Origin: Alphaproteobacteria bacterium PA4
GTDB lineage: Bacteria; Pseudomonadota; Alphaproteobacteria; Sphingomonadales; Sphingomonadaceae
Length of the DNA stretch: 32,597 nucleotides
NCBI GenBank assembly: GCA_002256005.1
Contig: NKIQ01000030.1
Coordinates: 1 to 32,597 of the forward strand
Direction: 5' to 3'
Shown here: positions 23,831 through 32,597 of the stretch, one piece after another
Layout of the letters: each line of letters starts with the position of its first letter
Numbering within the stretch: position 1 is the first letter of the stretch
Notes under the pieces: model-generated
What the model was told of the DNA's origin: nothing
The model's database searches: none
Seen by the model: the letters and a program-made list of their open reading frames with translations, nothing else
Made by a program: the position numbers and the translations under genes

Positions 23831-24730
23831 ATGGATCTCGCCACGCTCAGCCTGTTCATCGATGTCGCCCGCCAGGGCAGCTTTTCGGCGGTGGCGCGGC
23901 AGCGCGATCTCGATCCCTCGCAAGTGTCGCGCGCCATTGCCGGGCTGGAGGCGGAACTGGGCCTGCGCCTGTTCCAGCGCACGACGCGGCGGCTGGCGCT
24001 GACCGAGGCGGGCAGTGCCTATCTGGCCCGCATCGAGCCGCTGGTCGACGAGCTCGCCGCCGCCGGTGATCTGGCGCGCGTGGCGGAAGGGGTGGAGGGC
24101 CGGGTGCGACTGACGGCGTCGGTCGCCTATGCGCTGGAACGGCTGGTGCCGCTGCTGCCGGCGTTCCGTGCCCGCTGGCCGGGCCTGAAGCTCGAACTCA
24201 TCATGTCCGACGCCAATCTCGATCTCATCGCCGAACATGTCGATCTGGCGATCCGGCTGGGGCCGGCGATCCCGGCTGGCGCCATCGGCGTGCAGCTGCA
24301 CAGCATGCGCTATGGTCTGGTTGCCAGCCCGGCCTATCTGGCGTCGGCGCCACCGCTGCGGGAACCCGCCGATCTGGCCCGGCATCGCTGCCTGATCTTT
24401 GCCGGGCCCCTGGGGCGGCGCGACTGGCTGTTCGACGATGGCAGCAGCACCACCACCGTGCAGGTCGACGGCGATTTCACCCTGTCCTCGCCGCTCGGCA
24501 TTCGCGATGCGGCACGCGCCGGGATGGGGCCGGCACTGCTGCCGGACTGGCTGGTCGCCGCCGATCTTGCCGCCGGCCGGCTGGTCGATGCGCTGCCCGG
24601 CCATGTCGCCACCACCGCCAGCTTCGGCAGCGGTGTCTGGCTGATCTATCCCAGCCGCAGCTGGCTGCCGGCCAAGGTGCGGGTGACCATCGATTTCCTG
24701 CGCGACCGGCTGGGAACCGGCGGCCGCTGA
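23831..24730 (+). CDS. LysR-family transcriptional regulator
   Basis: A 299-residue regulator. The winged helix-turn-helix occupies about residues 1-60 (LSLFIDVARQGSFSAVARQRDLDPSQVSRAIAGLEAELGLRLFQRTTRRLALTEAG in several blocks, typical of the family), followed by a linker helix and a periplasmic-binding-like effector domain starting near VRLTASVAYAL. The ATG at 23831 is chosen because family sequence begins there; the frame extends back to 23732 without similarity. It is divergent from the SDR and probably regulates it in response to that enzyme's substrate or product. The AirLGP-type motif DLAIRLGP is that of the CrgA/DsdC-like subgroup that often controls adjacent reductases. Confidence 0.92.
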   Translation: MDLATLSLFIDVARQGSFSAVARQRDLDPSQVSRAIAGLEAELGLRLFQRTTRRLALTEAGSAYLARIEPLVDELAAAGDLARVAEGVEGRVRLTASVAYALERLVPLLPAFRARWPGLKLELIMSDANLDLIAEHVDLAIRLGPAIPAGAIGVQLHSMRYGLVASPAYLASAPPLREPADLARHRCLIFAGPLGRRDWLFDDGSSTTTVQVDGDFTLSSPLGIRDAARAGMGPALLPDWLVAADLAAGRLVDALPGHVATTASFGSGVWLIYPSRSWLPAKVRVTIDFLRDRLGTGGR

Positions 24731-24743
24731 TGTCGCACATCAT

Positions 24744-24759
24744 ATAAAGATATCTTTAT
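24744..24759. promoter_or_regulatory. Perfect 16-bp palindrome upstream of ahcY, SahR-type operator
   Basis: ATAAAGATATCTTTAT lies 63 bp before the ahcY start. The ArsR-family repressor SahR controls SAH and methionine cycle genes in many proteobacteria and binds AT-rich palindromes of this kind; I recall this motif for alphaproteobacterial ahcY but cannot check it. The sequence stands out sharply in GC-rich DNA. No sahR gene is in the window. Confidence 0.65.
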
Positions 24760-24822
24760 GCTTGCTCGAATGGTCCGCCACCTCTATGGCGCAGGCTTTC
24801 CGATTGCAGCGAGGATTCACCC

Positions 24823-26241
<1,419 letters not shown>

Positions 26242-26275
26242 GGTCCTTCGGCCCATCGCCATTTCTGCGCTGGAC

Positions 26276-26326
26276 AATCGGCGCGCCGCCTGCACAGAGA
26301 TGGCTGATGCGGGGGGCGCGCCGATT
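26276..26326 (+). terminator. Hairpin with T-run spanning the start of the receptor gene
   Basis: AATCGGCGCGCC (26276-26287) pairs exactly with GGCGCGCCGATT (26315-26326), with a 27-nt loop, and is followed by TTTC so that the right edge reads GATTTTTC. It looks like the ahcY terminator. The receptor's SD-like AGAGA and ATG (26307) lie in the loop, so in the receptor mRNA the same structure could limit initiation. Confidence 0.6.
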
Positions 26327-28274
26327 TTTCATGTTGCTGCTGGGCGGTGCTGTGCCGGCCGTGGCGCAGGGCTTGCCTGCGGTGGTGATTCCCGCCGCCG
26401 GGCCGGCTGCGTCCGGCGCCCGTGCCGATGAAAATGCCGTGCGCCAGGCCGGCGATGCCTTTGGCACCAGCATCGGGCGCGAGGTCATCGGCCTTTACAA
26501 CCAGATGAGCGTGCGCGGCTTCTCGCCGGTCGCCGCCGGCAATGTCCGCATCGATGGCCTGTATTTCGATCCGGTGATCGTGCCGACCCCGCGGCTGGCG
26601 CGCGCGACGACCATCCGGGTCGGGCTGAGCGCGCTGGGCAACCCGTTTCCGGCGCCGACCGGCCTTGTCGATTTCGGCTTTCGCCGGCCCGGCGACACGG
26701 CGGCGGCGAGCGTGCAGGTCGGCATCGACAGCTGGGGCACGGTCAATGCCGAGCTGGATGCCGTGCTGCCGGTGGCGACGACCCTCAGCCTCGGCCTTGG
26801 TGCCTTCACCCGCGTCGAAAGCGGGCTGGACAGGACCCGCGACCACAAGATCGGCGGCGCGCTGATCGCTCGCTGGACGCCGGCGCCGGGCCTGACGCTG
26901 ATGCCGTTCGTCAACGTCACCCGCACCCTGCTCGACGATCATCGCGTCACCTTCCTGACCGCGACCGAGGTGCTGCCCCAGCCGCTGCCGCGCCGCCAGC
27001 GCTTCGGTCCCGACTGGATCGCCGGCACCAATACCGAGGCCAATCTCGGCCTGATCGGCGATTGGCAGCTGGCGCCGCAATGGCTGCTCCGTGCCGGGCT
27101 GTTCCGCTCGTCGCGCATCGTCGACGATCAATATTCCAACCTGGTCCGCGATTTGCGCCCCGATGGCAGCGGCCGGCAGCTGGCCTTTGCCGATCCGCAG
27201 CTGGCGTTCGTGTCGGTCAGCGGCGAGCTGCGGCTGACGCGTACCATTGCCGATGGCCCGCGCCAGCATCGCCTGCATGTCGCCATGCGCGGCCGCGCCG
27301 GGGATCGCCGCTTCGGCGGCTCGACCGTCCTCGATCTGGGGCCGGTCATCATCGACCAGCCCTCGACGCTCGCCAAACCGCAGTTCGGCTTTGGCCCGCA
27401 GCAGCAGGACCGGGTGCGGCAATGGACCGGCGGCATCGCCTATGAAGGGCATTGGAGCGATGTCGGCGAGATTTCGGCCGGGCTGCAGTATAGCGACTAT
27501 CGGAAGCGGATCGACCTGCCCGGCGGCGCCGGCGTGCAGGAAACCGATGCGCGGCCCTTGCTCTACAATGTCACCATCGCCGCCAATCTGGCACCGCGAC
27601 TGGTGGTCTATGCTGGCGCCGTCACCGGGCTGGAGGAAAGCGGCATCGCGCCCGGCAATGCCGCCAACCGCAACGAGGCGCTGCCGGCGATCCGCACCCG
27701 CCAGTTCGATGCCGGGCTGCGCTATGCCATCACGCCCGACATCAAGCTGGTCGCCGGGGTGTTCGACATTTCCAAGCCCTATTTCAACCTCGATGCCAAC
27801 AACCGCTTCGATGTGCTGGGGGAGGTCATCAACCGTGGGCTGGAGCTGTCGGTGGCCGGGCCGGCGACGCGCGACCTGAGCATCGTCGCCGGCGCCGTGC
27901 TGCTGTGGCCCAGGGTGACCGGCGATGCGGTGGCACAGGGCCGCATCGGCAATCGCCCGGTCGGCGCCATCGACCAGCGCATCGAGATCAGCGCCGATTG
28001 GCGGCCACAGGCGCTGCCCGGCCTGTCGCTGGACACCAAGCTGGCCTGGCGCAGCGCCGAAACCGCAACGGTGAGCAACCGCGTGGCGATTCCGGCGCGC
28101 GCCAATGTCGATATCGGCGGCCGCTACCGCTTCCGCCTCGCCGGCAATGGCGCGGTGCTGCGCGTGCAGGTCACCAATGTCTTCGACGTTCAGGGCTATG
28201 ATCTGCGCGGCGCCGGCGCCTATGGGCCGATTCCGGGGCGGCTGGCGCAGGCCTATGTGACGATGGACTTCTGA
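26307..28274 (+). CDS. Compact TonB-dependent receptor-like outer-membrane protein
   Basis: A 655-residue protein with a signal peptide (MRGARRFFMLLLGGAVPAVAQ) and a C-terminal Phe typical of outer-membrane beta barrels. The plug region, residues about 40-80, reads GTSIGREVIGLYNQMSVRGFSPVAAGNVRIDGLYFD, as in sphingomonad TonB-dependent receptors; the barrel follows with many alternating strands ending VTNVFDVQGYDLRGAGAYGPIPGRLAQAYVTMDF. No clear TonB box is seen after the signal peptide. The substrate is unknown, perhaps a siderophore or other small molecule. The start is ATG 26307; ATG 26331 would leave a signal peptide without positive charge. The start codon lies in the loop of a hairpin. 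Confidence 0.82.
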   Translation: MRGARRFFMLLLGGAVPAVAQGLPAVVIPAAGPAASGARADENAVRQAGDAFGTSIGREVIGLYNQMSVRGFSPVAAGNVRIDGLYFDPVIVPTPRLARATTIRVGLSALGNPFPAPTGLVDFGFRRPGDTAAASVQVGIDSWGTVNAELDAVLPVATTLSLGLGAFTRVESGLDRTRDHKIGGALIARWTPAPGLTLMPFVNVTRTLLDDHRVTFLTATEVLPQPLPRRQRFGPDWIAGTNTEANLGLIGDWQLAPQWLLRAGLFRSSRIVDDQYSNLVRDLRPDGSGRQLAFADPQLAFVSVSGELRLTRTIADGPRQHRLHVAMRGRAGDRRFGGSTVLDLGPVIIDQPSTLAKPQFGFGPQQQDRVRQWTGGIAYEGHWSDVGEISAGLQYSDYRKRIDLPGGAGVQETDARPLLYNVTIAANLAPRLVVYAGAVTGLEESGIAPGNAANRNEALPAIRTRQFDAGLRYAITPDIKLVAGVFDISKPYFNLDANNRFDVLGEVINRGLELSVAGPATRDLSIVAGAVLLWPRVTGDAVAQGRIGNRPVGAIDQRIEISADWRPQALPGLSLDTKLAWRSAETATVSNRVAIPARANVDIGGRYRFRLAGNGAVLRVQVTNVFDVQGYDLRGAGAYGPIPGRLAQAYVTMDF

Positions 28275-28284
28275 CCGGCGTGCT

Positions 28285-28305
28285 TGCACGCCGATTGTGC
28301 GTGCA
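28285..28305. promoter_or_regulatory. Candidate operator of the vapBC pair
   Basis: TGCACGC, 7 nt, then GCGTGCA form a perfect dyad 25 bp before the antitoxin ATG. It overlaps a second perfect hairpin CGGCGTGC-TT-GCACGCCG at 28276-28293, which follows the receptor stop by one base and may also end its transcript. RHH antitoxins usually bind such dyads and repress their own operon. Confidence 0.55.
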
Positions 28306-28330
28306 GGTACGGTTGTGGTATCGTGGCGTC

Positions 28331-28600
28331 ATGCAGACCCGCCGCGCCCAGCAACCCATCACCATCCGTTCCGACCGCGCCGCCGCGCGGCTGAAGCTGC
28401 TGACCCGCGATGGCCGCAGCCAGGCACAGGTGATCGAGGAGGCGCTGGAGGCTTTGCCGGTGCCGGCAGTGGTGGATGAACGCGCCGACCGGATGGCGCG
28501 GCTCAACGCCATTGTGGCGAAGTTGCGTGAGCGCACCGATATTCCCAGCATGGCCGAATTCGACGCGCGCGAGTATGATGATCGCGGTAACCCGCGTTGA
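28331..28600 (+). CDS. vapB: VapB-type antitoxin
   Basis: An 89-residue antitoxin. The N-terminal QQPITIRSDRAAARLKLLTRDGRSQAQVIEEALEAL fits a ribbon-helix-helix DNA-binding domain of the Rv0623-like VapB kind; the charged C-terminal part (ERTDIPSMAEFDAREYDDRG) would wrap the toxin. The ATG at 28331 is preferred although no SD is visible; the open frame reaches 28280 but would run through the operator dyad. Its TGA overlaps the toxin ATG by one base (TGATG), so the two are translated together. It neutralises the toxin and probably represses the operon. Confidence 0.82.
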   Translation: MQTRRAQQPITIRSDRAAARLKLLTRDGRSQAQVIEEALEALPVPAVVDERADRMARLNAIVAKLRERTDIPSMAEFDAREYDDRGNPR

Positions 28601-29010
28601 TGATCGCTCTGATCGTTGACACATCGGCGCTCGTCGCAATTGCAAAAGACGAGCGCGGCGCAGACCGTCTGCTCGCCACTTTGGTCGATGAACCGGCCGG
28701 CGTTCCGGCGCCGGCCCTGGTCGAATTTCATCGCGTCATGGCCGCTGCCGGCAACCGTCCCGATCCCAACGCCCTGGCACTGCTGAACGAACTTCATCCG
28801 CGGATCCTGCCATTCGATGCCGATGCCGCGGCGGCCGCCGTCGCTGCCAATGAAATCTATGGCTCGGGCAATGGGCGCGGCGGACCGCTCAACCTGCTCG
28901 ACCTCATGGTCTATGGCACGGCCAAGGCCCTGAACCTGCCCATCCTCTGCACCGGCAAGGATTTCGCCGCCACCGATGCCGTGCTGCACCCGGCCAGCCG
29001 GCGCGACTGA
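28600..29010 (+). CDS. vapC: VapC-type PIN-domain toxin
   Basis: A 136-residue PIN-domain ribonuclease. The acidic metal-binding residues are in place: Asp7 (VDTSA), Glu42 (ALVEFHR), Asp101 ([12 protein letters not shown]) and Asp121/Asp126 (TGKDFAATD). The length is normal. VapC toxins cut tRNA or rRNA, stopping translation when the antitoxin is degraded. A TTG three bases earlier is an alternative start, but ATG at 28600, overlapping the antitoxin stop, is the usual arrangement. Its own stop TGA overlaps the tsaE ATG by one base, so the toxin gene is directly coupled to an essential tRNA-modification gene, which is unusual. Confidence 0.88.
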   Translation: MIALIVDTSALVAIAKDERGADRLLATLVDEPAGVPAPALVEFHRVMAAAGNRPDPNALALLNELHPRILPFDADAAAAAVAANEIYGSGNGRGGPLNLLDLMVYGTAKALNLPILCTGKDFAATDAVLHPASRRD

Positions 29011-29456
29011 TGCAGGGCCTCTCCGAAGCCGATCTCGCGGCGCTGGCCGCCCGCCTGGCCGCCGTGCTGCGCCCCGGCGACACCATCGCGCTGTCCGGCG
29101 ATCTCGGCGCCGGCAAATCGACCTTCGCCCGCGCGCTGATCCGGGCGCTCGGCTGGGCCGGCGAGGTGCCGTCGCCGACCTATACGCTGGTGCAGAATTA
29201 CGACCCGCCCGATGTGCGGGTACCGGTCTGGCATGTCGACCTCTACCGGCTCGACAGTCCCGATGACGCCGATGCGCTCGGCCTGTTCGAGACCGATGCG
29301 GCGCTGGTCATCGAATGGCCGGTGCGGCTGGGGGATCGGCTGCCCGGCGATGCGCTGCGCCTGCAGCTTTCCGGCAGCGGCGATGCGCTTCGGCACTTGA
29401 CTTGGGAAGCGCCCCCGGCTTGGGAAGGCCGGTGGCCACCACCCTCTCCCAGATGA
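29010..29456 (+). CDS. tsaE: TsaE, ATPase of tRNA t6A synthesis
   Basis: A 148-residue P-loop ATPase that with TsaB, TsaC and TsaD makes N6-threonylcarbamoyladenosine at position 37 of ANN-decoding tRNAs. The Walker A motif GDLGAGKST is at 30-38, [11 protein letters not shown] follows, then HVDLYRL and the acidic [12 protein letters not shown] near residues 93-104. The length is normal for the family. The start overlaps the vapC stop (TGATG) and the stop overlaps the kinase start (ATGA). In alphaproteobacteria the gene typically precedes the sugar kinase amgK. The remaining t6A genes are not in the window. Confidence 0.93.
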   Translation: MQGLSEADLAALAARLAAVLRPGDTIALSGDLGAGKSTFARALIRALGWAGEVPSPTYTLVQNYDPPDVRVPVWHVDLYRLDSPDDADALGLFETDAALVIEWPVRLGDRLPGDALRLQLSGSGDALRHLTWEAPPAWEGRWPPPSPR

Positions 29457-30427
29457 TCCCACCCGCCAGCGCGCCGGCATTCCTGGCGGCGCATGGCTGG
29501 GGCGGGGCGCGCATCGTGCCGCTGGCCGGTGATGCCTCGTTCCGCCGCTATTTCCGCGTGCTGGACGGCAACCGCACCGCCGTGCTGATGGACGCGCCAC
29601 CGGACAAGGAGGATTCGACCCCCTTCCTCGCCATCGGCAAGCAATTGCATGGCCTGGGCTTTTCGGCGCCGCAGCCACTCGCCGTCGATCTGGCGCAGGG
29701 CCTGATCCTGCTCGAGGATTTCGGCGATGATCGCGTCGGGCCGGTGCTGGCCCGCGATGCGACGCGCGAGTTCGACATCTATGCCACCGCCGTCGATATC
29801 CTCGCCGCGCTGCACGCGCAGCCGGCGACGGGCGTCGCGCCTTACGACCGCACCGAACTGCTGCGCGAGGCGCGGCTGTTTCCGGACTGGTATCTGCCGG
29901 CGGTCGGCGTCAGCGAGGCGCCGGGCTATGACGCGGCCTGGGAGGGCCTGTGGCCGGCGGTGCTGGCCGGGCCGCCGGTGCTCACCCTGCGCGATTATCA
30001 CGCCGACAATCTGATGATCCTCGATCGGCCGGGCCTGCGCGGGCTGGGCCTGCTCGATTATCAGGACGCGCTGGCCGGCCACCCGGCCTATGATCTCGCC
30101 TCGCTGCTGCAGGATATCCGCCGCGTCGTGTCCCCGGCGCTGGAGGCGGCGATGCTCGACCGCTATCTGGCGGCGCGGCCGGCGACCGATCCCGTCGCCT
30201 TCCGCACCGCCTATGCCATTCTGGCGGCGCAGCGGAACATCAAGATTCTGGGCGTCTTCACCCGCCTCTATGTCCGCGACGGCAAGGCCGGCTATCCGAC
30301 CTTCCACCCGCGGCTGTGGGAATTGGTGACGGCGAATTTGCAGGCGCCGGCGCTGGCGCCGGTGGCGGCATGGTTTGCGGCGCATGTGCCGGCCGCCGCC
30401 CGCCATGGCGTCAAGGTGGCGGCATGA
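29453..30427 (+). CDS. amgK: N-acetylmuramate/N-acetylglucosamine anomeric kinase
   Basis: A 324-residue aminoglycoside-phosphotransferase-fold kinase that phosphorylates MurNAc at C1 in peptidoglycan recycling. The [11 protein letters not shown] loop binds ATP near residue 25; the catalytic loop has His183-Ala-Asp185-Asn186 (YHADNLMI) and Asp202 in LLDYQDA binds metal. Identity as AmgK rests on this family plus the adjoining uridylyltransferase, a pair known from Pseudomonas and Caulobacter. The start is ATG 29453 overlapping the tsaE stop; GTG 29432 is possible, with GGGAAGG only 3 nt upstream. Cells with this route can make UDP-MurNAc without MurA, which is known to lower fosfomycin sensitivity. 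Confidence 0.87.
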   Translation: MIPPASAPAFLAAHGWGGARIVPLAGDASFRRYFRVLDGNRTAVLMDAPPDKEDSTPFLAIGKQLHGLGFSAPQPLAVDLAQGLILLEDFGDDRVGPVLARDATREFDIYATAVDILAALHAQPATGVAPYDRTELLREARLFPDWYLPAVGVSEAPGYDAAWEGLWPAVLAGPPVLTLRDYHADNLMILDRPGLRGLGLLDYQDALAGHPAYDLASLLQDIRRVVSPALEAAMLDRYLAARPATDPVAFRTAYAILAAQRNIKILGVFTRLYVRDGKAGYPTFHPRLWELVTANLQAPALAPVAAWFAAHVPAAARHGVKVAA

Positions 30428-31182
30428 CGATCCGGCCGCCGCTCGCCATCCGCCCGCACATCGATGTCGCGGTGCCGCAGACCGCCATGGTGCTCGCTGC
30501 CGGCCTCGGCAAGCGCATGCGGCCGTTGACGGCGACCCGGCCCAAGCCGCTGGTCGAGGTCGCCGGCCGCACCCTCCTCGATCGCGCCCTCGATCGGGTC
30601 GAGGCGGCGGGCATCGGCAGCGCCGTCGTCAATGCCCATTATTTCGCCGATCAGATCGATGCGGCGGTGGCGGCCCGTTCGGGCAATCTGGCGCTGACCG
30701 TGTCGGACGAGCGCGAGACGCTGCTGGAAACCGGCGGTGGCGTCACCAAGGCGCTGCCGCTGATCGATGCCGATCCCTTTTTCGTCATCAATGCCGACAA
30801 TATGTGGATCGATGGCTCCACCGACACGCTGCGCCTGCTCGCCCAGCGCTGGGATGCCAATGCCATGGATGCGCTGCTGCTGCTGGTGCCGCTGGCCCGC
30901 GCCCATGGCTATGAAGGCCGCGGCGATTTCCATCTCGATCCCATGGGCGTCGTGCACCCGCGCGGCGATGTGCGGGTGGCGCCCTTCGTCTATTCGGGCG
31001 TGCAGCTGATTGCGAAATCGCTGTTCGACGGCGAGCCGGTCGAGCCCTTCTCGATGTGGCGGGCCTGGAACAAGGCGCTGGACCAGGGGCGCTGCTATGG
31101 CGCCGTGCATCAGGGCCTGTGGTTCCATGTCGGCACGCCGGCCAGCATCGGCGAAACCGAAGGCCTGCTTGCGACCGCCTGA
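30424..31182 (+). CDS. murU: N-acetylmuramate 1-phosphate uridylyltransferase
   Basis: A 252-residue nucleotidyltransferase that converts MurNAc-1-phosphate and UTP to UDP-MurNAc, after AmgK. The nucleotide-binding motif LAAGLGKRMRPLT is at 24-36, with RPKPLVEVAGRTLLDR. Metal-binding Asp is in the NADNMW motif, and GGGVTKALPL is also typical. The ATG overlaps the amgK stop (ATGA), so the two form a coupled pair. About 20 residues precede the usual family start; MVLAAG at residue 22 is where most members begin, so this protein has a short extra N-terminus. The stop is overlapped by the addB start. Confidence 0.88.
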   Translation: MTIRPPLAIRPHIDVAVPQTAMVLAAGLGKRMRPLTATRPKPLVEVAGRTLLDRALDRVEAAGIGSAVVNAHYFADQIDAAVAARSGNLALTVSDERETLLETGGGVTKALPLIDADPFFVINADNMWIDGSTDTLRLLAQRWDANAMDALLLLVPLARAHGYEGRGDFHLDPMGVVHPRGDVRVAPFVYSGVQLIAKSLFDGEPVEPFSMWRAWNKALDQGRCYGAVHQGLWFHVGTPASIGETEGLLATA

Positions 31183-32597
31183 TCTCTATTCGATCCCGCC
31201 GCACATCGCCTTTGTCGATGCGCTGGCCAAGGGTGTGCTGGCGCGCTGCGGCGGTGATCCGCTGGCGCTGGCCCAGGCCCATATCCTGCTGCCCAACCGC
31301 CGCGCCGCCCGCGCGCTGACCGAGGCCTTCGTCCGCCTGTCCGGCACCGGGCTGTTGCTGCCGCGCCTGACGCCGGTGGGTGATCTCGGCGACGACAGTT
31401 TCGATCGCTTTGCCAATGGCGACAATGCGCTGCCGCCGGCGGTGCCGCCGCTGCGGCGGCGGCTGGAGCTCGCCCGGCTGGTGCGGGCGATGCCAGCGGC
31501 GCGCGAACTGGGCCGCAGCGCGGTGGAGGCGCTGCGGCTGGGCGATGCGCTGGGCGCGACGCGCGATGCGCTGCTCGCCGAGGAAATCGCGCCGGAACGG
31601 CTGAAACACGTCGTCGCCGACAAGGAACTGGCGGTGCATTGGCAGCAGACTCTGGCCTTCCTCGATATCGTCATCACCGCCTGGCCACCGGCGCGCGACG
31701 CGTTGGGCAGCGATGGCGGCACGCGCGTGGCGGCGCTGATCGATGCGCTGCTGGCGCGCTGGCAGGCAAGCCCGCCGCCGGGGCTGGTCATCGCCGCCGG
31801 CGTCACCGGCAGTTCGCCGCCCCTGGTGCGGCTGCTCGCCGGCGTGCTGGCGCTGCCGCAGGGGCTGGTGGTGCTACCGGGGCTGGATACCGATGTGTCG
31901 GAAGCGGGCGAGGCGCGCTGGGCGGCGATTGCCGTCGGCGACCCCGAGGACGAAACGCCGCTGCGTGACAGCGAGGAGCATCCGCAACATGCGCTGAAGG
32001 CGCTGCTCGCCCGGCTGCGGCTCGACCGCAGCGATGTCCGCGACTGGGGCGAAACGACGGAACGCGATGGCCCCGAAGCGCGCACCGCGCTGGTGCAGGC
32101 GGCGATGGCACCGGCCGATGCCGCCGATGGCTGGCACAGCGGCAGCGCCGATCCCGCCGGGCTGGCCGGCATTCGTGCCGTCGAGGCGGCAACACCGGCG
32201 GAAGAAGCGCAGGTGATCGCGCTGGCGTTGCGGGAAGCGCTGGAGGTGCCCGGCAAGACCGCGGCGCTGGTGACGCCGGACCGGGGGCTGGCCCGGCGCG
32301 TCGCCGCGCATTGCCGGCGCTGGGGCATCGATCTCGACGATTCGGCCGGCACGCCGCTGCGCCTCACCCCGCCCGGCGCGCTGGCGCTGGCGCTGGTCGA
32401 GGCGATGGCCCAGGGCTTTGCGCCGGTGCCGCTGCTGGCGGTGCTGAAGCATCCGCTGGTCGCGGCGGGGGACGGCCGCGGCGACTGGCTGGCGGCGGCG
32501 CGGCGGCTGGACCGCGACCTGCGCGGCGTCCGCCCGCTGCCGGGGCTGGAGATGATCGGCGAGCGGATCGAGGCGATGGCCGATGAGCGCCTGCGCC
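31169..32597 (+). CDS. addB: Double-strand break repair protein AddB, 3' end outside window
   Basis: First 476 residues of an alphaproteobacterial AddB, the partner of the AddA helicase-nuclease in end resection for recombinational repair. It starts RPPDLYSIPPHIAFVDALAKGVL, and HILLPNRRAARALTEAF is the family's degenerate helicase stretch; the alphaproteobacterial AddB lacks a working Walker A motif, as here. The frame is open to the window end, so the C-terminal nuclease with its iron-sulphur cysteines is not visible. The start is inferred as TTG 31169: GAAGG lies 5 bp before it, no ATG or GTG precedes the conserved opening, and it overlaps the murU end by 14 bp. addA is expected downstream. 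Confidence 0.88.
   Translation, partial: MRPPDLYSIPPHIAFVDALAKGVLARCGGDPLALAQAHILLPNRRAARALTEAFVRLSGTGLLLPRLTPVGDLGDDSFDRFANGDNALPPAVPPLRRRLELARLVRAMPAARELGRSAVEALRLGDALGATRDALLAEEIAPERLKHVVADKELAVHWQQTLAFLDIVITAWPPARDALGSDGGTRVAALIDALLARWQASPPPGLVIAAGVTGSSPPLVRLLAGVLALPQGLVVLPGLDTDVSEAGEARWAAIAVGDPEDETPLRDSEEHPQHALKALLARLRLDRSDVRDWGETTERDGPEARTALVQAAMAPADAADGWHSGSADPAGLAGIRAVEAATPAEEAQVIALALREALEVPGKTAALVTPDRGLARRVAAHCRRWGIDLDDSAGTPLRLTPPGALALALVEAMAQGFAPVPLLAVLKHPLVAAGDGRGDWLAAARRLDRDLRGVRPLPGLEMIGERIEAMADERLR

Noticed and set aside
24731-24822. SAH or SAM riboswitch before ahcY
   Set aside because: The 92-bp leader is short and I see no convincing conserved core; the perfect palindrome explains regulation better.

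Overview
The window is GC-rich, densely packed chromosomal DNA from an alphaproteobacterium, most likely a member of the Sphingomonadales. Four things point there: a two-domain cold-shock protein with an Arg/Gly-rich linker, the imuA-imuB-dnaE2 mutagenesis cassette behind a GTTC-N7-GTTC LexA box, the tsaE-amgK-murU-addB gene order, and intergenic palindromes of the kind common in sphingomonads. The genus assignment is inference; there is no rRNA or other marker here.

Layout. Positions 1-1000 hold the 3' part of a cold-shock gene with a clear terminator, then a small membrane protein. Positions 1070-4506 hold an acyl-CoA block (a crotonase-fold protein, an acyl-CoA dehydrogenase and an HsaA-like flavin oxygenase) separated by palindromic repeats. 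Positions 4630-6882 hold an NADPH-dependent reductase divergent from a VOC-fold protein with a 29-bp gap, then a cinA C-terminal-type amidase. Positions 6980-7860 are a lower-GC accessory patch with two unassigned small genes and imperfect direct repeats. Positions 7920-13373 (minus strand) are imuA-imuB-dnaE2, an SOS-induced translesion synthesis operon. Positions 13521-14965 (plus strand) are a short YgiB-like lipoprotein overlapping a YgiC-like ATP-grasp ligase.

Positions 15008-20163 (minus) are two tandem secreted prolyl oligopeptidases in ATGA overlap and a MscS channel. Positions 20271-22804 (minus) are a class II-type PHA synthase followed 11 bp later by an intracellular PHA depolymerase. 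Positions 23001-24730 are an SDR divergent from a LysR regulator. ahcY follows, preceded by a perfect 16-bp palindrome that fits an SAH-responsive (SahR-type) operator, then a compact TonB-dependent receptor. From 28331 to the window end runs a tightly overlapping plus-strand series: vapB-vapC, tsaE, amgK, murU and the 5' part of addB.

How they work together: the mutasome and AddB belong to DNA damage response and repair; AmgK-MurU recycles cell-wall MurNAc to UDP-MurNAc; TsaE serves tRNA t6A synthesis; PhaC/PhaZ build and break carbon-storage polyester; AhcY clears S-adenosylhomocysteine. No rRNA, tRNA, CRISPR array, transposase or prophage module was seen. No clearly new multi-gene system is present. 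The most distinctive local features are the LexA box overlapping the imuA ribosome-binding site, the toxin-antitoxin pair translationally joined to tsaE, the repeat that supplies a ribosome-binding site, and the enzymes with altered catalytic residues.
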